Shown here: positions 1 to 4,317 of the stretch, piece by piece
How positions within the stretch are numbered: the stretch's first letter is position 1
Layout: the number at the start of each line of letters is the position of its first letter
Assembly (NCBI GenBank): GCA_030591795.1
Contig: JAUVAJ010000148.1
Span: 1 to 5,373 of the forward strand
DNA from: Desulfuromonadales bacterium
GTDB lineage: Bacteria; Desulfobacterota; Desulfuromonadia; Desulfuromonadales; UBA2294
Direction: 5' to 3'
Length of the DNA: 5,373 nucleotides
Notes under the pieces: generated by a model
What the model saw: only the letters and a program-made list of their open reading frames with translations
Told to the model about the DNA's origin: nothing
The model's database searches: none
Program-made: the position numbers and the translations under genes

Positions 1-2
1 AT

Positions 3-329
3 ATTGAGTTGAGTGGAAAGTTAAATACGGAAGAAATGAAAACTGCCTTAGACGAACTTGTCAGCAAGGCAGAGAATATTGAAAATGGCGCAATGCTGTA
101 CGAAATTATTGACTTTCATCTACCATCACTTGGAGCAATTGCAGTTGAATTTTCACGGTTGCCAGCGATGTTTGGCCTTATGAAAAGATTTGATCGCGCT
201 GCGGTACTGACAGATAAGACTTGGCTGAAAAAAGTAAGTGAATTTGAGGGGGCCCTGATCCCTGGCCTAGAAATAAAGGCTTTCAATAGAGACCAAAAAG
301 AGGAAGCAGAAGCTTGGTTGTCGAGTTAG
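3..329 (+). CDS. SpoIIAA-like (STAS-fold) family protein, 5' partial, probable integron cassette gene
   Basis: The reading frame is open from the left window edge (I-E-L-S-G-K-L...). The TTG at 9 is unlikely to be the true start, because members of this family (SpoIIAA-like, Pfam PF11964) usually carry another 10-20 residues forming the first beta strand before the 'SGKL' motif. About 108 residues are visible. Family features include SGKL followed by an acidic helix (TEEMKTALDELV), a central 'IIDFHLPSLGAIAVEF' segment, 'FDRAAVLTDKTWLKKV' (the characteristic R-x-A-V-x-x-D-x-x-W-L block), and a C-terminal 'IKAFNRDQKEEAEAWL' that matches the family's usual ending. The fold resembles SpoIIAA anti-anti-sigma and STAS domains, but the role of these stand-alone proteins is not established and no partner is visible. 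Base composition is visibly more AT-rich than the genes to the right, which suggests a different origin. An attC-like site begins 13 bases after the stop, in the expected cassette orientation. Confidence 0.85.
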   Translation: MELSGKLNTEEMKTALDELVSKAENIENGAMLYEIIDFHLPSLGAIAVEFSRLPAMFGLMKRFDRAAVLTDKTWLKKVSEFEGALIPGLEIKAFNRDQKEEAEAWLSS

Positions 330-342
330 GTTGGCGAAAAAT

Positions 343-447
343 AGCTAACCAGATAATCAACGCGGACGGGAACCTGCAGCCGAAATTCTCGAATAGCTCG
401 GCGGGCCGCGAAGGTCGTCAATCCGCCGGTTATCTTCACCGTTAGCT
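343..447 (+). repeat. attC-like integron recombination site
   Basis: This is a 105-base imperfect inverted repeat directly after the SpoIIAA-like gene. The outer boxes are AGCTAAC (343-349) and GTTAGCT (441-447). They match the attC R'' (RYYYAAC) and R' (GTTRRRY) consensus at all but one position each, and the two deviations (G344 and C446) pair with each other. Inner arms also pair: GATAATC..GCGGA (352-366) against TCCGCCGGTTATC (422-434), with extra unpaired bases on one side as is usual for attC L''/L'. Further in, GACG plus ACCT (365-368, 372-375) pairs with AGGTCGTC (412-419). A terminal hairpin combines CCGA/TCGG and ATTC/GAAT around 380-402. The sequence could therefore fold into one long stem as single-stranded DNA, as the integron integrase requires. 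No integrase gene and no second attC lie in the window. The inner arms can be paired in more than one register. Confidence 0.6.
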
Positions 448-526
448 CTCAGACCTACCCACGAAAAATGGACACCCTCATCAGTTAGGTTTATACCTAA
501 AGAGAGGTGTGAAATGACCAAGAGAA
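448..526 (+). mobile_element. Remnant of an IS3-family-like left end (promoter, RBS and first transposase codons)
   Basis: Directly right of the attC-like site is a stretch that reads like the left terminus of an IS3-type element. It has a 'GACCTACCCA...' end with 'TGGACACC' shortly after, then a promoter-like pair, a GAGAGG ribosome binding site at 502-507, and an ATG at 514 starting M-T-K-R. Many IS3-family OrfA proteins begin in this way. Similarity is lost after about 4 codons, where the sequence runs into the RHS fragment, so essentially all of the transposase is missing. The assignment rests on recalled resemblance to IS3-family ends, not on a database match. It could instead be the leader of another small lost gene. 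Confidence 0.4.
469..497 (+). promoter_or_regulatory. Rightward sigma70-like promoter in the IS-like remnant
   Basis: A TGGACA box at 469-474 (5 of 6 to TTGACA) is followed by TATACC at 492-497 (4 of 6 to TATAAT) with a 17-base spacer, pointing toward the orphan RBS and ATG at 514. The -10 lies inside a small inverted repeat, TTAGGT-TTAT-ACCTAA (485-500). It now has no intact gene to drive. Transcripts from it would meet the hairpin at 627-661, which is less perfect in this direction because of one A-C mismatch. Confidence 0.35.
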
Positions 527-600
527 TGATCACCGAAGTAATAAACCCTGTCTTCAGATCAAGTTCCTTGCCGGTAAACCTATGTTCTGGACGAAATGAT
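527..600 (-). pseudogene. Fragment of an RHS repeat-associated core domain, frameshifted
   Basis: On the - strand this stretch reads R-P-E-H-R-F-T-G-K-E-L-D-L-K-T-G, which matches the well-known RHS core motif (x-Y-x-F-T-G-K-E-x-D-x-x-T-G-L-Y-Y-F/Y-G-A-R-Y-Y). Right after K-T-G the frame breaks. Inserting one base in the TTT near 543-545 restores L-Y-Y-F-G, so a single-base deletion is the simplest explanation. Similarity stops at about 527 on one side and about 600 on the other, leaving roughly 25 codons of a protein that is normally over 1000 residues. RHS proteins are large YD-repeat polymorphic toxins whose genes are often broken and shuffled by recombination and insertion sequences. This scrap cannot make a functional product. 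The open frame at 357-638 on this strand runs through it but is not a real gene. Confidence 0.7.
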
Positions 601-626
601 CTGTATTTATCAGCACAATACCACAC

Positions 627-661
627 AAAAAAAGGCACCGGATTACTCCGGCGCCTTTTTT
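627..661 (-). terminator. Rho-independent terminator of ahcY
   Basis: On the - strand an 8-bp stem, GGCGCCGG/CCGGTGCC (arms 648-655 and 634-641, one G-U pair), closes a 6-base loop and is followed by seven T residues (627-633). It begins about 20 bases past the ahcY stop. On the + strand the same structure has one A-C mismatch and is followed by six T residues (656-661), so it may also act weakly in the other direction on transcripts from the accessory region. Confidence 0.9.
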
Positions 662-681
662 GTTACTACTTGAAATTTTTA

Positions 682-2109
682 TCAATAACGGTAGTGATCA
701 GCCTTATACGGTCCGTCAACCGGTACATTAATATAATCAGCCTGATCCTGGCTCAGAACGGTCAGTCGTGCACCGAGCTTGTCGAGGTGCAGACGGGCGA
801 CCTTCTCGTCGAGATGCTTTGGCAGCACATATACTGAGTTCTTGTACTTATCACCCTTCTGAAACAGCTCGATCTGGGCCATGACCTGATTGGTAAAGCT
901 GTTTGACATGACAAACGACGGATGACCGGTCGCACAACCGAGGTTAAGCAGACGACCTTCGGCGAGGATGATAATAGCGTGCCCATCCGGGAACACCCAC
1001 TGGTCAACCTGATTGCCGTGCTCCTGTGGATTCTTGATGTTGATCTTCTGCACGCCGGGGAGCTTTTCCAGTTCGATTATCTCGATTTCATTATCAAAAT
1101 GACCGATGTTGCCGACGATGGCGTTATGCTTCATCCGCTGCATATGCTCGAGACGGATGATGTCTTTGTTGCCGGTGGTAGTCACGAAGATGTCAGCAGT
1201 TTCAACCACATCTTCCAGCGTCTTAACCTCATACCCTTCCATCAACGCCTGTAGCGCGCAGATCGGGTCAATCTCGGTAACGATAACCCGGGCACCCTGG
1301 CCACGCAGCGACTGGCAGGAGCCTTTGCCGACGTCACCGTAACCACAAACAACTGCGACCTTGCCGGAAAGCATAACGTCGGTGGCACGCATGATGCCGT
1401 CGACCAGGCTGTGCCGACAGCCGTAGACGTTGTCGAATTTGCTCTTGGTCACTGCGTCGTTGACATTCATCGCCGGGAACGGCAGTAGACCGTCTTTCTC
1501 CAGTTGGTAGAGGCGATGCACACCGGTGGTGGTCTCTTCGGTGACACCCTGGATAGTGTCGCGCATTGCGGTCCAGTTGTTACGTTTTTCATTGATCGAC
1601 GACGTAAGACATTTGATCAATTCAACAACGTCTTCCGGGTCGTCGGCGGACAAGGCCGGGATACCATCTTTTTCCCAATCTGCCCCGTTGAGCACCATCA
1701 TGGTTGCGTCGCCGCCATCATCAAGGATCATGTTCGGCTGCTGACCATTCGGCCAGGTCAGCGCCTGCTCGGTACACCACCAGTACTCTTCCAGGGGCTC
1801 GCCCATCCAGGCAAACACTGGCACACCGGTAGCGGCAATAGCAGCAGCAGCGTGATCCTGGGTCGAGAAAATATTGCAAGATGCCCAGCGAACCTCGGCA
1901 CCGAGGGCGAGTAGGGTTTCAATCAGCACGCCGGTCTGAATGGTCATATGCAGGGAGCCGGTAATCCGGGCGCCCTTGAGCGGCTTACTTTGACCGAACT
2001 CTTCGCGCAGCGCCATCAGGCCCGGCATTTCAACCTCGGCCATGGTCAGTTCCTTACGGCCCCAGTCAGCCAGACCCAGGTCTTTAACTTTAAAGTCTTG
2101 TGTGCTCAT
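682..2109 (-). CDS. ahcY: Adenosylhomocysteinase (S-adenosyl-L-homocysteine hydrolase)
   Basis: This cytoplasmic NAD-dependent enzyme hydrolyses S-adenosylhomocysteine to adenosine and homocysteine, removing the product inhibitor of methyltransferases and feeding the methionine cycle. At 475 residues it has the length of the long bacterial form, which carries an insertion (about 145-185) relative to the ~432-residue animal enzymes. Visible signatures are [16 protein letters not shown] (51-66, catalytic His54), [14 protein letters not shown] (79-92), DDGGDATMM (130-138), [10 protein letters not shown] (191-200), the catalytic T-K-S-K-F-D-N (221-227), the NAD-binding GYGDVGKG loop (256-263), [10 protein letters not shown] (333-342), the [13 protein letters not shown] substrate loop (393-405), and the C-terminal YKADHYRY (468-475) whose Lys and Tyr reach into the partner subunit's NAD site. 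All key residues appear intact. The start is supported by an AAAGGA ribosome binding site (2119-2124) with about 9 bases of spacing. It begins 39 bases after sahR ends and is probably co-transcribed with it. Confidence 0.98.
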   Translation of the reverse strand: MSTQDFKVKDLGLADWGRKELTMAEVEMPGLMALREEFGQSKPLKGARITGSLHMTIQTGVLIETLLALGAEVRWASCNIFSTQDHAAAAIAATGVPVFAWMGEPLEEYWWCTEQALTWPNGQQPNMILDDGGDATMMVLNGADWEKDGIPALSADDPEDVVELIKCLTSSINEKRNNWTAMRDTIQGVTEETTTGVHRLYQLEKDGLLPFPAMNVNDAVTKSKFDNVYGCRHSLVDGIMRATDVMLSGKVAVVCGYGDVGKGSCQSLRGQGARVIVTEIDPICALQALMEGYEVKTLEDVVETADIFVTTTGNKDIIRLEHMQRMKHNAIVGNIGHFDNEIEIIELEKLPGVQKINIKNPQEHGNQVDQWVFPDGHAIIILAEGRLLNLGCATGHPSFVMSNSFTNQVMAQIELFQKGDKYKNSVYVLPKHLDEKVARLHLDKLGARLTVLSQDQADYINVPVDGPYKADHYRY

Positions 2110-2130
2110 ATTCTTTGTTCCTTTCTATGC

Positions 2131-2142
2131 ACCCGATCGGGT
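2131..2142. promoter_or_regulatory. Perfect 12-base palindrome between sahR and ahcY
   Basis: ACCCGATCGGGT is a perfect 12-base palindrome centred on a GATC. It lies in the 39-base gap between sahR and ahcY, just upstream of the ahcY ribosome binding site. It could be a second protein-binding site or a small RNA hairpin (ACCC/GGGT closing GATC) affecting ahcY translation or mRNA processing. It is unlike the AT-rich palindrome upstream of sahR and lacks a T-run, so it is neither the same operator nor a terminator. Function is unknown. Confidence 0.4.
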
Positions 2143-2148
2143 ATCTGT

Positions 2149-3066
2149 TTAGCGAATCAAACGGGCGACTGTAAGCAGTACGCCGTACTCTTCTGAATTT
2201 CCGTCAATTGTTTCTATAAACTCTACAACAAAACCGGCTCCGGTTAACCAGTCAACCAGTTCATTTTTTTCAAATCCAAGCCAGACATCGGCCATGCTGG
2301 AACGGACTGCATCCTGTTGGTGGCGTTGCAGGTCGGCAATGATAAGTAACCCGTCCGGTTTGAGCGCCCGCCCCGCCTCTTGCAGAACGTCTCCAGGCTG
2401 CGGCACATGATGCAGAACCATATTCATCAACACCACATCGAGCTCGGCATCGGCCAGCGGCAAGTGAGTCAACTCACCCAAGCGTAAATCACAACTGTGC
2501 CCCGACGCGGACAACCGTCGCCCGGCTTCAGCCAACATGGCAGCGGAGTGATCAATCCCGACCAGACGCTTACAACGACACGCCAGCTCCGGCAACAAGC
2601 TACCGGTGCCAACTCCGAGCTCAGCCAACTCCGTTGCCGACGGAATCTGTGCCAGCAGTTGTGGCAGATAATCAGGCGTCGGCAAAACATTTTGCGCCAG
2701 ATCGTCCCAATCCCGGGCATGCTCTTCAAAAAACTGCAGATTCTGCTGCCGGCGTTGTTCGCGAAATGTGACCAACGCTGTCATATCGTCCCGATGCTGC
2801 GGCAGAGAATCAAGTCGCGTCCTGATTTCCGGCCAGAGCGACAGGAACAACTGCTCATCTTCTACGATCCGATAATAGTTCCAGGTCCCTTGTGGTTTTA
2901 CCGCCAGAATACCGGCTGCACAAAGAATTTTAAGATGATGGCTGACCTTTGACTGCCCGAGATCGAGCAACGACGTCAGATTCTGCACCGTCAGTTCACC
3001 ACGCGAGAGAACGTCGAGCAGTCTGAGTCGGAGCGGGTCAGCCAGAGCTTTAAGCAGAGTCACCAT
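2149..3066 (-). CDS. sahR: ArsR-family regulator fused to a SAM-dependent methyltransferase domain, probable SAH-responsive repressor SahR
   Basis: This 305-residue protein has two domains. Residues 1-85 are an ArsR/SmtB winged helix: LADPLRLRLLDVL opens the domain, QSKVSHHLKIL (38-48) is the recognition helix, and GTWNYYRI is the wing. The ELCVCDL-type metal site is absent, so a metal sensor is unlikely. Residues about 115-245 form a class I methyltransferase fold with motif I ELGVGTG (149-155), an acidic strand end at GIDHS (170-174), VVLMNMVLHHVP (211-222) and LKPDGLLIIAD (235-245). A reported family of this architecture, SahR, binds SAH and controls methionine-cycle genes in Proteobacteria. 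The position directly upstream of ahcY and near metK supports the same role, with the methyltransferase fold acting as sensor. Catalytic activity cannot be judged. The ATG at 3064-3066 gives a normal ArsR N-terminus, but the AAGGAA ribosome binding site (3081-3086) is 14 bases away, longer than usual. A palindromic operator covers its promoter. Confidence 0.85.
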   Translation of the reverse strand: MVTLLKALADPLRLRLLDVLSRGELTVQNLTSLLDLGQSKVSHHLKILCAAGILAVKPQGTWNYYRIVEDEQLFLSLWPEIRTRLDSLPQHRDDMTALVTFREQRRQQNLQFFEEHARDWDDLAQNVLPTPDYLPQLLAQIPSATELAELGVGTGSLLPELACRCKRLVGIDHSAAMLAEAGRRLSASGHSCDLRLGELTHLPLADAELDVVLMNMVLHHVPQPGDVLQEAGRALKPDGLLIIADLQRHQQDAVRSSMADVWLGFEKNELVDWLTGAGFVVEFIETIDGNSEEYGVLLTVARLIR

Positions 3067-3086
3067 ATCAATTAAAACAATTCCTT

Positions 3087-3108
3087 TATATCAAGAAATA
3101 TTGATATA
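3087..3108. promoter_or_regulatory. Predicted SahR operator (autoregulatory palindrome)
   Basis: A perfect inverted repeat has arms TATATCAA and TTGATATA separated by GAAATA (22 bases in all). It is AT-rich and of the size expected for an ArsR-family dimer site. It covers the predicted -10 and start point of the sahR promoter, so binding should block transcription of sahR and, through it, ahcY. A further half-site TATCAA occurs at 3066-3071, 23 bases from the matching point of the first arm (about two helical turns). That the operator binds the neighbouring regulator is inference from position and symmetry. Confidence 0.7.
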
Positions 3109-3132
3109 ACAGAAACACTCATTTCATGTCAA
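3103..3132 (-). promoter_or_regulatory. sigma70-type promoter of sahR(-ahcY)
   Basis: On the - strand a perfect TTGACA -35 box (3127-3132) is followed after 18 bases by TATATC (3103-3108, 4 of 6 to TATAAT). The -10 is inside the right arm of the palindrome. A start point near 3096 would give a leader of about 30 bases carrying the AAGGAA ribosome binding site. The promoter begins just after the end of the glycosyltransferase gene, so sahR need not depend on read-through from upstream. Confidence 0.65.
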
Positions 3133-3164
3133 GAGGCCAAGCACTACTTTTTAACTATAGCTGT

Positions 3165-4235
3165 TTACTGCTTGTGGGATTTTGCCAGGCGGAAAAACAT
3201 GATCCGATACCAGAGCCAGGTAAGGATCCCGGCAACGACACGACCGGGAGGGTTGTCAAGTAAAGGCTCAACCCACTTGTCATGGATGGCAAGTCGATGA
3301 TTTACCCCCGCGCCTGGCGCGATATTAGCCCTATATTGATGACGGGTGTCAAAATAAAAAGGAATCTGCCAGGCATTGGAGCGAACATACCTGCCGGTTT
3401 CGTACCAGAAACCGAGACGTTTTCGCAACGACATTTGACCTGTTAAGCTGCGAATCAATCGCAAATAAGGGAATAGTTGAAGTCGACCGGTACAATCCTG
3501 AGTCTGATAGATGTTAGCGGCTTCGGAGAAAAATTCTTGCCAACCCATAGCAATAAAATTCATCAAAAATGAACTGAAAGTCTGACGCTCCTTAACCCCT
3601 TCAACTTCAAATCGACGGGCCGAGGTCTCAATCGCCTCGGGGAAAAGCAACCAGGCGCCTTGCGCTCTGACGCGTTCAGCAAAACGGGTATCCTCGGCAA
3701 TCGGATACTGATTATCAAACGGGCCAATCTTGTGAAAAAAGTCACGCGTCAGCATAAACCCCTGATCGCCATGTGTGCATTCTTGTCGATTGAGGCGTGC
3801 CTTGCACTCCATGTGATAGTACAACTCCGGATAAGAAGTATCCTGCCGTCTGAATTTGAGCGAGTAATGCCCGGCTAGATATTTTTCAGAACTTTTCTGA
3901 GCACTTTGCAATGCTGACCACCCACGCTGCAACGCATTACTGTCGCTAAACAGACTATCAACATGCAGAAACAACAACATCTCGGTTGATGCGGCCGCGG
4001 CTCCCGCGTTCATTTGTGCACCTCGACCCTTTTTACAGTCGACAACATAAATGTTAAATAAATATCCTGTAGCAAGGCGTCGAGCTTCTATTACGGTACC
4101 GTCAGTCGAGCCGCCATCACAAATTATCAATTCAAAACCGAGATCCTGCTGCGCGGCCAAGGTAGCAAAAAATTGTGGCAACAACTCGACTTCATTATAG
4201 ACCGGCACAATTATAGAAAGTTGTAGTGTCTGCAT
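3165..4235 (-). CDS. Family 2 glycosyltransferase (TIGR04283-like) with C-terminal extension
   Basis: This 356-residue protein is a GT-A fold glycosyltransferase, probably acting on the cytoplasmic face of the membrane with an unknown nucleotide-sugar donor and acceptor. Residues 6-50 hold the nucleotide-binding start (LSIIVPVYNE, then CDGGSTDGT at 39-47). KGRGAQMNAGAAAA (69-82) and LLFLHVDS (87-94, D93 in the DxD position) follow, then HGDQGFML (155-162) and IAEDTRFAERVRAQG (179-193) with the likely catalytic acidic pair E181-D182. The GRxxQMNAGA and FLHxD pattern is typical of the TIGR04283 'rSAM/selenodomain-associated' transferases, which usually end near residue 220-230. Here about 130 further residues follow, ending in a hydrophobic segment (about 333-350, VVAGILTWLWYRIMFF) that could associate with the membrane. 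The ATG at 4233-4235 sits just before the conserved first strand, but no good ribosome binding site precedes it. It lies between the metK terminator and the sahR promoter, with no evident terminator after it. Confidence 0.88.
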   Translation of the reverse strand: MQTLQLSIIVPVYNEVELLPQFFATLAAQQDLGFELIICDGGSTDGTVIEARRLATGYLFNIYVVDCKKGRGAQMNAGAAAASTEMLLFLHVDSLFSDSNALQRGWSALQSAQKSSEKYLAGHYSLKFRRQDTSYPELYYHMECKARLNRQECTHGDQGFMLTRDFFHKIGPFDNQYPIAEDTRFAERVRAQGAWLLFPEAIETSARRFEVEGVKERQTFSSFLMNFIAMGWQEFFSEAANIYQTQDCTGRLQLFPYLRLIRSLTGQMSLRKRLGFWYETGRYVRSNAWQIPFYFDTRHQYRANIAPGAGVNHRLAIHDKWVEPLLDNPPGRVVAGILTWLWYRIMFFRLAKSHKQ

Positions 4236-4241
4236 TTAACG

Positions 4242-4247
4242 ACTATA
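4242..4247 (-). promoter_or_regulatory. Possible -10 box of the glycosyltransferase gene (leaderless transcript)
   Basis: On the - strand TATAGT (5 of 6 to TATAAT) ends 6 bases before the ATG, which would place the transcription start at or next to the A of the start codon. No Shine-Dalgarno sequence precedes the ATG, so a leaderless mRNA is possible. A convincing -35 is absent; the T-run of the metK terminator lies at about the right distance. The short gap of 28 bases between the terminator T-run and the start codon leaves little room for another promoter. Confidence 0.35.
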
Positions 4248-4263
4248 CCGTATTGACGGGCAC

Positions 4264-4294
4264 AAAAAAAGCCGGACCATTTTCGGTCCGGCTT
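4264..4294 (-). terminator. Rho-independent terminator of metK
   Basis: On the - strand a perfect GC-rich stem GCCGGACC/GGTCCGGC (arms 4285-4292 and 4271-4278), extended by two A-T pairs, closes a 6-base loop and runs into seven T residues (4264-4270). It lies 24 bases after the metK stop and should end the metK transcript before the glycosyltransferase. Confidence 0.93.
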
Positions 4295-4317
4295 ATAAAT
4301 ACTCTTCATAGCTTGTA

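Noticed and set aside
325..331. GTTAGGT at the end of the SpoIIAA-like gene, a perfect match to the attC R' consensus
   Set aside because: No matching RYYYAAC box with complementary inner arms lies at a suitable distance upstream; it overlaps the stop codon and is likely chance.
484..500. GTTAGGT-TTAT-ACCTAA as a second attC core or a terminator
   Set aside because: The stem is only 6 bp and AT-rich, with no T-run for termination and no L-type arms; it overlaps the promoter-like -10 of the IS-like remnant.
357..638. Open frame of 93 codons on the - strand downstream of ahcY
   Set aside because: It runs through the frameshifted RHS scrap, the IS-like end and half of the attC-like site, and its start codon is within the ahcY terminator stem. 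It is a composite of unrelated pieces, not a gene.
514..837. Open frame of 107 codons on the + strand starting M-T-K-R
   Set aside because: Only the RBS and first codons resemble an IS-type start. The rest is antisense to the RHS scrap, the terminator and the 3' end of ahcY, with no family resemblance.
922..1914. Several + strand open frames of 72-136 codons opposite ahcY
   Set aside because: They are shadows of the conserved ahcY coding sequence and show no recognisable protein motifs.
2110..2148. SAH riboswitch upstream of ahcY
   Set aside because: The gap is only 39 bases, too short for the known SAH aptamer, and contains only one short palindrome and the ribosome binding site.
2149..3066. 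Arsenic or metal-sensing function for the ArsR-type protein
   Set aside because: The Cys-rich metal motif of the ArsR/SmtB sensors (ELCVCDL type) is absent and no arsenic or metal resistance gene is nearby, whereas ahcY and metK are.
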